DNA from: Cocos nucifera
Taxonomy: Eukaryota > Streptophyta > Magnoliopsida > Arecales > Arecaceae
Direction: 5' to 3'
Length of the DNA stretch: 64,000 nucleotides
Assembly (NCBI GenBank): GCA_006176705.1
Contig: QRFJ01000055.1
Location: 868,001-932,000 of the forward strand
Both the position numbers and the translations under genes were made by a program. The notes under the pieces are model-generated. The model was given only the letters and a program-made list of their open reading frames with translations. It had not been told where the DNA came from and did no database searches. This document shows positions 45,599 through 56,607 of the stretch, one piece after another (within the stretch, counting starts at the first letter, position 1; each line of letters starts with the position of its first letter).

Positions 45599-45616
45599 TT
45601 AACAAAAAATATAGAT

Positions 45617-46165
45617 TTACTTATCAATATCTATATCCTTCTCAATTTCTAGGTCCTCCTCCGAATCATAATAATTGACTAATATATCATCTTCTATCTC
45701 ATCATCATTAATGAATCGACCGTCACCCTCCGAATCATCAAGATTAAATACAAAATCAGCTTCAACTTCATTGGACAATAGATCAGCCCTATTCAAAGAA
45801 GCTATCATTAGTTTTTCATCAACAAGGAGCTCGATCAATGTTTGTTCTTTCTCTTGAAAAGCTTTCTCTTCATGTAGATCTAAATTATCAACCATCTCTA
45901 GTCAGATTGGTATGTCAAATATACCTCTAGATATTATTCTTTGTACGACATGCCAATCATCTCGATGTTTTGGATCCTTTAAATATATTACTTATTTTGC
46001 TTGAGTTGCTAATATATATGGCTCATTCTGGTATCACGTTAATACAAAATTTATACTGATAAAGTATGGATCGATATGAATACTAATCTTCCTATTACTA
46101 ATATCCCACCATTTACATTAAAATAAGAATACCAAACCTTTGGACCCATACTTCAGTTCTATGAT
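45617..46165 (-). pseudogene. CACTA-B TNP2-type transposase, C-terminal part (DUF4216)
   Basis: Minus strand from about 46165: IIELKYGSKGLVFLF, stop, CKWWDISNRKISIHI, DPYFISINFVLT, stop, YQNEPYILATQAK, stop, VIYLKDPKHRDDWHVVQRI and DIPI, all in one frame, the DUF4216 pattern of plant CACTA transposases (IIEL.Y, F.C.W.D, EPFILA.QA.QVFY, WHVV). A stop precedes the stretch from 45895 that ends in an acidic tail (EEDLEIEKDIDIDK) with TAA at 45617-45619. Four internal stops. Upstream coding is cut at about 46157-46165 by the inverted-repeat structure, and I did not find the rest of the gene to its right. Confidence 0.82.
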
Positions 46166-46559
46166 GTTGATGTAGAAATCCGCCTTAAGATTGGATTGCT
46201 TGAGTTGCGCGATGATGGTGAGTCGGCGGTCATGGAACGAAGGCGGACATACCTACAAGAAAAGTTTTCGATTGGAGTTGACTCCGACGGGAACCCTCCC
46301 ATGTTCAAGTTAGTTTTTTATTCAATAGAGAAAAGAAGGTGAGCATTTGAAGAGAAGAAGTCATGTACCTTTGGGTCCCTCTTTTTTCTCTTTTATAGAA
46401 GGGTCTGAAGTTTGTTAAGATGGGTTATGGATTGTTAGTCGTGAGAGAGCAGTGAGTTGTCAGAGATATTTTATTTATCCACTGGAATATTCTTAGGAAT
46501 CATGTCAGGTATTATTCCCTCATGGCATGTAGGGGGAAAGTTGTCAACTTGGAGCCAAG

Positions 46560-47600
46560 AGTGGAGACTTCAATCTTTTGATAACTTCAAGTTCAATCTA
46601 AAATAGGACCTCAACCTCAGCATTCTGGAGACCTTCAATTCAGCCTTTATTATGACTTTAGCTTCCCTCTTTTGGTAACCTCAAGCTCAGCCTAAAATAG
46701 GACCTCGGCCTCAGCCTTTCAAAGACCTTCAATCAGTCCTTATTGTGACTCTAGCTTTTCTCTTTTGGTGACTTCAAGCTCGGTCTGAAATAGGATCTTA
46801 ACCTCAGCCTTCCGAAGGCCTTCAATCAGTCTATATTATGACTTTAGCTTTTCTCTTTTGGTAACCTCAAGCTCAGCCTGAAATAGGACCTCGACCTCAG
46901 TCTTTCGAAGATCTTCAATCAGCCCTTATTATGACTCTAGTTTTTCTTTTTTGGTGACTTCAAGCTCAGCCTGAAATAGGATCTCAGTCTTAGCCTTTCG
47001 AAGACCTTCAATCAGCCCTTATTATGACTCTAGCTTTCCTCTTTTGGTGACTTCAAGATCTACCTGAAATAGAATCTTGACCTTAGCCTTTCGAAGACCT
47101 TCAACTAGCCTATATTATAACTTTAGCTTCCCTCTTTTGGTGACCACAAGCTCTGCCTGAAATAAGACCTCAGCCTTAGCCTTTTGAAGATCTTCAATCA
47201 GCCCTTATTGTGACTCTAGCTTTCCTCTTTTGGTGACTTCAAGCTTGACCTAAAATAGGACCTCAGTCTTAGCCTTCTGAAGACTTTCAATTAGCCCTTA
47301 TTGTTACTCTAGCTTCCCACTTTTGGTGACTTCAAGCTCAGCCTGAAATAGGACCTTGGCCTCAGCCTTTTGAAGATCTTCCATCAGCCAACATTATGAC
47401 CTAGGTCTTCATCCTTTGATAACTTTGAGTTAGTTCTGAAATAGGACCTCGGCCTCAACCTTCCAAAGGCCTTCAATCAACCTACATTGTGATCCAGACC
47501 TTCATCCTTTGATGACTTTGAGTTTGGACTGAAATAGGACCTCAACCTCAGCCTTCTAAAAACTTTCAATCAGCCTACATTCTCATATCTTTCGAGTCTG
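46560..47600. repeat. 93-bp minisatellite, left arm (11 units)
   Basis: The word AAATAGG or a variant occurs at 46601, 46694, 46788, 46881, 46974, 47067, 47160, 47253, 47346, 47439 and 47532, a constant spacing of 93 bp. The unit holds TTTTGGTGACTTCAAGCTC, GAAATAGGACCTC and GAAGACCTTCAATCAGCC. Confidence 0.92.
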
Positions 47601-47954
47601 AGCCTTAGTTTGGATGAAGAAAGTATACTAAATCAGACTTGCCGAGGACATGTCCTTTTTTATCATTTAGACTTAGGATCTTTAGGTTTCTTATTGAAAT
47701 TATTTGAAGATCTTCAATTTTATCCTCAACTTTTTGAGCATAGATTTCTATCGACCTCTACTTTCTAAGGTTGGATTTCTGCACATGTTGACATTCTGAG
47801 CTTGGATTTTTGCAGATCTTCATCTTTAAAGATCGGATTTCTACACATGTTGACATTCTAAACTTGGATTTCTACAGATCTTCATCTTTAAAGGTTGAAT
47901 TTCTATAGATCTTGATATCTAACCTCAGACCTAAAAATCAAAGGCCTATACATC

Positions 47955-48725
47955 TCTCGTAAGAATCTTTATCCACATCAGAATAAGGTCCTCCTCCTGT
48001 TCCTGATATGATTGATTTTCATCCTTTGTTAGAACAAGATCCTCCTCCTATTTCTAATAAAGTCATTAGAGCACAAAAGAACCATTGTGAGAGCCTCTCC
48101 CCTCCTCCTATCTTAAATAATCAAAGGTCATCATTCATGTCAAGACGAGGTTCTTCTTCTATTCCTAACAGGGCCATAGGGGCGTAAAAGGATAGTTGAA
48201 TGGGCATCTTCCCTCCTCCTATCTTAAATGATTGAAGGTCTTCATCCATGTTAGGATGAGGTTCTCCTTCTATTTCTGACATGGTTCATTTTTGCTCTTG
48301 TTAGAATGAGATTCTCCTCCTATTCCTAATAGGATCGTAGGGACGTAAAAAGATCATTGAAAGGGCCTCTCCTCTCTTTCTATCTTAAATAATCGAAGGT
48401 CTTCATCCATATTAGGATGAGGTTCTTCTTCTATTCCTAATACGATTCATTTTTGCTCTTGTTAGGATGAGATTCACCTCCTATTCTTAACAGGACCATA
48501 GGGACACAAAAAGGCCATTGAAAGAGCCTATCCCCTCCTCCAATCTTAAATAACTAAAGGTTTTTATCCATATCAGGATGAAATTCTTCTTCTGTTCCTG
48601 ACACGATTCATTTTTGCTCTTATTAGGATGAGGCTCTTTTTCTATTCCTGATAGGACCGTAGGGGTATAAAAGGACTGTTGAAAGGATCTCTCCCCTCCT
48701 CCTATCTTAAATAATCGGAGTTCTT
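47955..48725. repeat. Central direct repeats, about 160 bp
   Basis: CTCCTATCTTAAAT or close variants occur near 48099, 48218, 48379, 48538 and 48698 (spacing about 119, then 160). Units share TCATTTTTGCTCTTGTTAGG, TTCTATTCCTGA and CATAGGGACGTAAAA. This lies in the spacer between the inverted arms and is unrelated to the 93-bp unit. Confidence 0.8.
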
Positions 48726-48974
48726 CATAAAACAGAGGTCAGCAAAAATCTAAGCTCAAAAAGCTGAGAATAAAATTGAAGACCTTCAAATAATTTCAAT
48801 AAGAAATCGGAAGATCCTAAGTCTAAATGATAAAAAAGGATATATCTTCGGTAAGTCCAATTTAGTATACTTTCTTTGTCCAAACCAAGGCTCGAACTCG
48901 AAAGTAGAGGGGCTATTGTTAGCGGACTTTTATACCTACTGAAGATATGAGAATGTAGGCTAATTGAAGGTCTT

Positions 48975-49790
48975 AAGAAGGTTAAGACTGAGATCCTATT
49001 TCAAGCCGAACTTGAAGTCATCAAAGGATGAAGGCCTGGGTCATAATGTAGGCTGATTAAAGGCCTTCGAAAGGCTGAGGTCGAGGTCCTATTTTAGACC
49101 GAATTCAAAGTCATCAAAGGATGAAGGCCTGGGTCATAATGCAGGCTGATTGAAGGTCTTCAAAAGGCTGAATCGAGGTCCTATTTCAGGCCAAGCTTAA
49201 AGTCACCAAAAGAAAAATGCTAAAGTCACAATACGGGTTGATTGAAGGTCTTCGGAAGGCTAAGGATGATGTCCTATTTTAGGCCGAGCTTGAAGTCATC
49301 AAAAAAGGAAAGCTAGAGTCACAATAAGGGCTGATTGAAGGTCTTTGGAAGGTGGAGCCTGAGGTCCTATTTCAGGCCAAGCTTGATATTACCAAAAGAG
49401 AAAAGCTAAAGTCATAATATAAGCTGATTGAAGATCTTCGAAAAACTAAGGCCGAGGTCCTATTTCAGGCCAAGCTTGAAGTCACCGAAAGAGGGAAGCT
49501 AGAGTCACAATAAGGCTGATTGAAGATCTTCGAAAGGCTAAGGTCGAGGTTCTATTTCAAGCCGAGCTTGAAGTCACCAAAAGAGAAAAGCTTAAGTCAT
49601 AATAAGGGCTGATTAAAGGTCTTTGAAAGATTGAGACCGAGGTCCTATTTCAAGCCGAGCTTGAGATCACCAAAAGAGGAAAGCTACAGTCACAATATAG
49701 GCTGAATTGAAGGTCTTCAGAAGGCTGAGATCGAGATCTTGTTTCAGGCCGAATTTGAAGTTATCAAAAGACTGAAGTTTCCACTCTTGG
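48975..49790. repeat. 93-bp minisatellite, right arm, inverted (9 units)
   Basis: CCTATTT or a variant recurs at about 48995, 49088, 49180, 49273, 49367, 49459, 49551, 49645 and 49740 (92-95 bp apart). The unit is the reverse complement of that in 46560-47600. Confidence 0.9.
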
Positions 49791-49933
49791 CTCTAGGTTG
49801 TCAACTTTTCCTCTATGGCTGGTCAATCCAAAATGAGATTTTCGGTCCTATCCTTTTCAAAAATGTATCACTTTTATTATTGCCATAGCTTTATTCTTTG
49901 TTCCATATTCAAAAAAAATCTGATAGCATCTCC

Positions 49934-52076
49934 CACTACAAGAAACATAGGTTTTGTTGATGCAAAATTTACTAGTGAAATATTTTATGTGGATAAATAG
50001 AACAATTAGCAACGCAAAAATGTAAACATCGACAAATTTTAAATAATTAGCTACACTAAAAATAAACATCAAAAAATATAATTATCAATATAAAATTTAT
50101 ATCACTATTTAAAGTAAATCATCGATAATTGGTGCATTTAATTTTTTATTTTTTGATAAATATTTATCGATGGTAAACTAGCATAGGTAATAAGCATAAT
50201 TACCTATGTTTTATTGAAACGTCGGTAATTAAGCTTATTGCCTACACTTAGTCAATGTCGAAAATATTTTTTTATAATTTTTTTATTTTTATAAATAATT
50301 TATCGATGCTAAATTAGCGTAGAAAATAATCTAAATTACCTATGTTAACTTTTTGTGTAGGTAATTATGCTTATTCCCTACACTATTATGACATCGGCAA
50401 ATATTTTCCTTTCTTATTAATTCTTTTATTTTTATAAATAATTTATCGATGTTAAATAAGCATAGACAATAAGCAAAATTACCTACACTAAACATTAGCA
50501 TAAGTAATTAGACTTATTACTGACACTAATGTTGCATCGATAAATTTTTTTATAATTTTTTTTTATTTTTATAAATAATTTATTGATATTAAATAAATAT
50601 AAAAAATGATCAAATTATCTATGTTAATTATTTGCATAGATAATTAGCTTATTTCCTATGCTAACATTGATAAATATTTTATATTTTTATTATTTTTTTA
50701 TTTTTATAAATAATTTATCATTATCTAATTAATTTTTAGGTATAATTTTAGAATTTAAAAGTCCATCTTCATTGTTCATTATTTAAATAATTATTATTAG
50801 ATTATCATCATAAAAATTTTTCTCAATCTGATAGCCCTAGCTATGTCGATTAATAAAATTGATTTCGACGGTTACGAACGACCGCATGATGATTTTTTTG
50901 ATAAATATCATTAATGAATCTTAAAACTTACAAGAATAATTTTGATGATATTTATAGTATACTATCAAAATTTTAACTCAATTGGATATCATTATCATAA
51001 TCAATTTAGCATGGGATGATTTCGATTGTTAAATAAAAAATGTGTAATCAAAAAGCCAAATGGCATTCGATTATAAGATGATTTTTTAGATAAATGATCT
51101 TTGCTACAACTATGATCGATTGTACGATGGTGATCATAAAATTTAAAATGTACATATATGAGTGATCCAAAACTATATGTCTCTTGATATTCATTCTTAA
51201 TGTTCTTAAATAATTATACTTATGCTTTTGTAAGATCTATTTAACATAGATGGTTCATACATGCGCGATCTAAATTTTTTTATTACCACTATACAAATAA
51301 TCAAAGCACTAGCAAAGATCATTTATCTAAAAAATCATCTTATAATCGAAAGTTATTTGGCCTTTTGATCATACATTTTTTATTTAACGGTCGAAATCAT
51401 CTCATGCTAAATTAATCATAACAATGATATTCGATTGAGGTAAAATTTTGATAGTATGCTACAAATATCACCAAGATCCTTGTTTCAAGTTTCTGGAATC
51501 ATCGATGATCTCTATCTATCAAATCATTATACAATTATTCATGATCATCGAAATCAAATTTTATTGATTAACATAGCTAGGGCTATCGGATCAAGACAGA
51601 CTTTTGTGACGATACTTTAATGATAATTATTTAGATAATGAATGATGAAGATAAATTTTTAAATTCTAAAATTATATCTAAAAATTAATTAGATAATGAT
51701 AAATTATTTATAAAAATAAAAATATTAATTTAAAATTTTTTTGATGCAAATTAAACATAAAAAAATGTTTCAATTGCCTATGATATTGCTTTACATAGAT
51801 AATTAGCTATTTTAGTGATGTAGCTTTAAAGTGGTAAATAAAATAACGAAACCACTAACATAGGAAATTAATTTTATTTTTAATATTTCATTTGCATCAA
51901 AAAATAGTTTTTTTAATTTTTAATTTTTAATTTTTAATTAAATATTTTTTAAAAATAATTTTAATTTTAAATAAATATTTTTTGATGTTTGCTTAATGTT
52001 GGCTATAACTCTAATTACCTATGTTTCCTGTTAACATAGCTAACTGTTGAGTTACCGATGTTTTTTTATGATAGTA
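49934..52076. mobile_element. CACTA-like non-autonomous foldback element 1
   Basis: Starts CACTACAAGAAACATAGG at 49934 and ends near 52076 in a degenerate reverse of it (GATGTTTTTTTATGATAGTA). No coding capacity. Outer parts carry repeated TTACCTATGTTA...GTAGGTAATTA words in both orientations (50180-50650, 51775-52040). The middle (about 50750-51660) is an inverted repeat with arms of about 400 bp around a short spacer near 51200 (ATATGTCTCTTGATATTCATTC). The same core occurs at 61850-62770. It abuts a truncated Copia RT gene at 52077. No target duplication is evident (TCC on the left, ATA on the right). Confidence 0.65.
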
Positions 52077-53350
52077 ATAGTAGCACATCTGGACTATAGG
52101 ATCTGGCAGATGAAAGTAAAAATAGCTTTCCTAAATAGAGAGCTAGAAGAAGAGGTGTATATAATATAGCCTGAGGGATTCACATTTATAGATGAGTTTA
52201 AGGTGTGCAGGCTTCAGAGGTTCATTTATAGATTGAAGTAGGCATCTCAAAGTTAGAACATGCATTTTGATAAGGTAATTAGAACGTATGGCTTCGTTAA
52301 GAATGGAGAGAAATCTTGTGTGTATAAATGGGCTAATGGTTCTATAGTCGTATTTCTTGTTTTGTATATGGATGATATTTTCTTAATCAAGAATGACATC
52401 TCTGTATTACAGGGAATAAAGGTTTGGCTGTCATCTCAGTTCTTCATTAAAAACTTTGGAGAAGCTTCCTACATCCTTGGGATGAGGATCTATAGGAATA
52501 AATCTAAAAAATTGCTTAGATTATCCCAGTCAGCATACATCGATACTGTGCTGAAAAGGTTCAGCATGTCAAATTTCAAGAAAGGCTATCTTCCGATAGG
52601 CCATGAAATTTCTCTCTCAAAGATGGATTATCTGACAACTCTTCAAGAGAGAGAACATATGAGTAGAATACCACATACTTCAATTATGGATTTTATTATG
52701 TACGCCATGATATGTACGAGATCAGATGTAGCATACTTATTAGGGATAGTGAATAGATACCAGTCCGATCCGGATGAAAATAACTGAAAGATTGTAAAGA
52801 TAATTCTAAAGTATTTGAGAAATACTAAGGACCAGTGGCTCATTTATGGAGATGCTGACTTGAAACTTATGGAATATACTGATTCCAATTTTCAGTTAGA
52901 TCATGATGACAATAAGAGTGTGTCAGGTTATAAGTTTATCCTAAATGGTGGAGCGATCTACTGGAAGAGTTCCAAGCAACACACTATGGCTGATTCTATA
53001 TGCAAGGTAGAATATGTCACGACATCCGATGCTGCAAAGAAAGCTGTATTGCTATGAAAGTTCATCAGCGAGCTAAGAGTGGCATCCTCTTTGGATGGTT
53101 CGGTTCCACTTTACTGTGACAGCACTGGAGTCATAGCTCAAGCAAAGGAGCCAAGGGCACTTTAGCATACAAGCATATTCTACATCGCTACCATCTTCTG
53201 TGAGAGATCATGGAGCAAAGTAACTTCGACCTTTAGAAGATTGATGGAAAGAAGAACATGGCCGACCCATTTACTAAAGCCCTTGGAATCAAAGAGTTAA
53301 AAAATCATAAATGGAAGATGGGTATATGATACTGTTCTGAATGGCCTTGG
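52077..53350 (+). pseudogene. Truncated Copia-B reverse transcriptase and RNase H
   Basis: It begins abruptly in the RT domain at IVAHLDYRIWQMKVKIAFLN, right beside the foldback end, so gag, protease, integrase and the RT start are absent. VCRLQRFIYRLK leads to a 175-codon open stretch (52260-52787) with the catalytic YMDD at 52365-52376 and MYAMICTRSDVAYLLGI. After a stop at 52785 come ILKYLRNTKDQWLIYGD, TDSNFQLDHDDNKSVSGY, ADSICKVEYVTTSDAAKK (the catalytic Glu), VPLYCDSTGVIAQAKEPR and DPFTKAL-like sequence near 53265. It is less decayed than Copia-A but has stops and frameshifts. Confidence 0.88.
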
Positions 53351-53351
53351 T

Positions 53352-53363
53352 CTAAGTGGGAGT
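53352..53363 (+). other. Copia-B polypurine tract
   Basis: AAGTGGGAG at 53354-53362, directly before the TGTTAGAAAA LTR start. Confidence 0.8.
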
Positions 53364-54091
53364 TGTTAGAAAATATATCCTAAAGCCAATCATCTAGGTT
53401 GTAGATGGTTGTGCTAAATATATATACTTAAATTTTTAATGAATAAAATAATTATTCTAAATTTTCATCACTTTTGTGCATCTTCATGTAATAAACTCTT
53501 CTATGATGAAGTTCTTAGGACTATTTAGACTTGACAAAGGTGGATTTATTATTTAGTTCTTAAACTTGTTCACGACCAAATGATACGTTGTTACCTAGTT
53601 TGACAACGTATCGAATGTAGGTCATTTTGTGCCATATATGTTGGTTGTCTTCTTAATCAAGGAGTATGATGTACTCATATAGCATGTAGGTAAAGTATCG
53701 GGGTACATTTCACTGAATGTGATCCAACTGTATAGCTCTCTGCTATCAAGAATTGCTTGCAAAGGATATGGATATATGTATCCCTTAGACCTAAGATCAC
53801 TATGGTGGCTTGCAAGTAACTCACTGTACTTAGGTATCGAACTATCTGAATTTCTAATTCAATGATGGAAGGCTACTGGGTGCAGTCAAGTACTAGTGAA
53901 GTCAATATGTAAGTCAAGATGGGATTGATCCTTCTAAGTGTTTGGAGCAGATGTATCACTGTATTTCAATTTAGCAAAATCTTGATCGGAGTGATCCATT
54001 CGATGGACACTAAATTTTGAAATATAATATGGATGAATTTTAGGATTGACATTTAAATCCTAGGTCATCTTTTGAGCATTGAGGTCAAGGG

Positions 54092-55000
54092 TATTGTCGT
54101 CCACAATGTTCCAGGCATCACCTAGCTCTGATGTCAAATTATAGACTCATGATATCGCTCGAACGCCAATCATCCTTGATGTCACAAGCACCGATATCAT
54201 GTTGCGGAAGCTCCTGATCTTTAGCATGGACCTGAAGGAATCTGTGATGTTCTCTATGGGCAGCAAATCACCAATCCTCCACCTAGATCTGTGATGGGGT
54301 GCCTTCCTCGTTGGACTTGAGGGAGATGCCTCCTTCTTTAGGGCTTCTTCAAGAACCCTAGGACGGCAACTCTAGAGAAGAGAAGAAGAGAGTTGAGGGA
54401 GAAAAGGTCTGTATTGATTTCAACCTTGAAAACCCTAATCCAACCCATGTATTTATACATAGTCATTAGACCCGACCAAAAAACTTTTTGGCTAATCCAA
54501 TACATGAAAACACTCACCGAGCCCATGTACACCCATGTCTCCCATGCTCTCATCCTCTGGATCTAGACCCGACCCATACATGAATTAGCCCCCTTAAGAC
54601 CTCTCAAACTAGGCCTTAAGACCCTTAGGATCATCCCAGATTCTTGCACAACTCTGTCCACGCACTGAGCTAGCTCAGTCTCAGCATTGAGCTAGCTAAG
54701 TTCCACTGAGTTGGCTCAGTCTGAAACTGAGCCGGTCCAGTCCTATGCCATGCCAGTAGTCCCAAACATGCAACTCTCTATTTTGCCTGTGTATTGAGAC
54801 TTAGCCATCCAAATTTTGACTGAGCCGACTAACCTGTAGAAAATCTTCTTTCTGCAATCTTAATTCTCCGACTTTAGTTTTTTGCTTCACCTTATGTCCC
54901 AGATCTCCAAAGCATCAACCAAGTCCTTGGAATCCGTGGAGCCAACCCCCTTACTCCTCTCGTGGCCTTCCAAGGCTTGGAAGCACCATAAATCCTCACA
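54092..55000 (-). repeat. 3' LTR of the short non-autonomous element (909 bp)
   Basis: Plus strand TATTGTCGTCCACAATG to AAATCCTCACA. It is similar along its length to 56608-57532. It holds a cluster of GAGC.AGCTCAGTC motifs (54665-54740). Confidence 0.88.
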
Positions 55001-55014
55001 ATCTCCACCTTGGT
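55001..55014 (-). other. Polypurine tract of the short element
   Basis: Minus strand ACCAAGGTGGAGAT directly before TGTGAGGATTT, the LTR start. Confidence 0.75.
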
Positions 55015-56595
55015 GCCCCAAGCCTTAGCAAACCTCTCGACAATGACCTCCTATATGATCCCACTATCCCTACGCACTCGACAACCCCTATGCAAGCATA
55101 GCCTCTGCTAATCCTCTTCAACTATTGTGCACCCTTAAGGCCTTTGGGATGACCATCTCCACTACTGAAAACCTATACTTGCACCTCTGCACCATCCTAA
55201 AATTATAGGATCCCTTCTGCTTAGCAGCTGCATCACCTTTTCTAAACTTTCTTAGAGAACCTACAGCATTTCTGCACCAGCAAATGCTGTACCATCTGAC
55301 ACGATCTCCTCAAAGCTACGCCTGTCCACTGCACATGCTGCTTCACCTGGAATTGTGCATCATCGATGCTCTAAACCCATGCCAATTTTTTTTTTCACTT
55401 ATGAAGCCACCACTGTAAAGCTCCACCTATATCCGAAGTCCACCTGATGTCACAGAATTCAACTCTATGCCCAAGTCCCTCGAGGCCAACCACTCAACGC
55501 TGTACTGCTGAGCCTGCCGCTGCACCTCGAATACCATCGCTGCCCGTTCGAACCCTTCATGCTCCACAGACCCCTTCGAAGCCATCTCGAATACCTCTAC
55601 AATTCGTGGGCACCTCCAAAATCCAAGAGCTCATCCAACTCTTCTGAATTCAGCGACTGAACCCTAGAGAATTCCATCCTAGTCCTTCTCTTCTGTCCCT
55701 ACACCAGCCATTGCTTTAGTTGCACCTAGAGAACCATCCTCCATCTGAACCGCGACTCTCCCTGATGCCCCTGTAAAAGAAATCTGATCCATGATACTTC
55801 TGACTGCCTGAGACCTCCTAGCGCTCCCTGAGACCCCCTGGCTCTCCCTGAGACCTGCATCCGATCTTTCTGAGATACCAGTGACACTCTCTGTTGAGAT
55901 ATACTCCTTGACTGCTGCACCATCGAGCCTCTCTCAGTCCCGTGCCTCTAGGGAAGCACTCCTGCAGCACTCCAGCACTCCCTAACTCATCTCTGCACTG
56001 CTCTATAGCCACCTAGCCCAAACCTACTGGACCTCCATGGATCATCCATCTCCATCACTCCCAAGACTTCATAAATCCATGCTCTGGTCGAACCATTGAA
56101 TATATCTCCGACTACTTTCTCGCCTTTCAGACACCGAAGGATGTATAGTCGCTTCTTCAGCCTTTCTTCGATCATTATCCCTTGAAAAATCTCTCTTCAA
56201 TAGCCCTACACTATCCATCTTCCTAGAGAATCCTGATGCTCTCTACTGAGAAACCTCCCTCGACTGCTACATCATCAAGCCTCTCTTAGCCCTGCATCTT
56301 CAGAAAAATGCTACTGCAGTACTCCAGCGCTCCCTACCTATCACATTACCGTCATACATCCTAGTCTTTCCACCAAAATCAATCAACAAATCATGCACCA
56401 AATCCTTCCACCCTGAGAAAATCTCTTTTCGTTAATCCTCTCAACCTCCACCTTCAATCCGCTGCTCTCGGTTGGCCAAACCACAGCAATAACAAGGTAG
56501 ATTTAAGACATACCATGGAATCCTTGTGAAGATTTCTGATTTCACCTTGTACGACTTCTCCTTCCCTTCCATGCACCATTAGGCTCTGAAACTTG
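55015..56595 (-). other. Interior of the short element, no recognised gene
   Basis: Minus-strand reading gives only short open stretches: from 56175 (MIEERLKKRLYILRCLKGEK, RAWIYEVLGVMEMDD) and 56012 to 55726 (SQQRVSLVSQKDRMQVSGRA). They match no family I know. The segment 55895-55980 and a diverged copy at 56230-56330 (CCTCGACTGCTAC..CATCAAGCCTCTCT) form an imperfect direct repeat. It could be a gag remnant or plain leader. Confidence 0.4.
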
Positions 56596-56607
56596 GCTCT
56601 GATACCA
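56596..56607 (-). other. Primer binding site of the short element
   Basis: Minus strand TGGTATCAGAGC (initiator-Met tRNA) directly at the LTR end, with no spacer. Confidence 0.88.

Larger units (their letters stand above)
46157..49818. mobile_element. Large inverted-repeat structure with LTR-like, minisatellite-bearing arms
   Basis: Left arm about 46527-47765 and right arm about 48735-49818 are inverted copies: the left ends in GTTGTCAACTTGGAGCC... and the right in ...GGCTCTAGGTTGTCAAC. Each arm has a tandem array of 93-bp units. In the right arm GTAGAGGGGCTATTGTTAGCGG at 48904-48925 looks like a polypurine tract followed by an LTR start (TGTTAGCGG at 48917). In the left arm about 40 bp at that junction are missing. 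The left unit continues to 46157 with a TATA-like region (minus strand TATAAAAGAG at about 46392), so it looks like an LTR on the minus strand. No coding sequence is found. Interpretation as a rearranged LTR retroelement is inference. Confidence 0.6.

Noticed and set aside
45675..45857. Plus-strand Ser-rich open frame
   Set aside because: Antisense of the acidic tail of the TNP2 fragment.
46560..49790. Regular 93-bp spacing, considered as a CRISPR-like array
   Set aside because: Units are contiguous with no unique spacers, occur as inverted arrays and lie in plant transposon DNA; this is a minisatellite.
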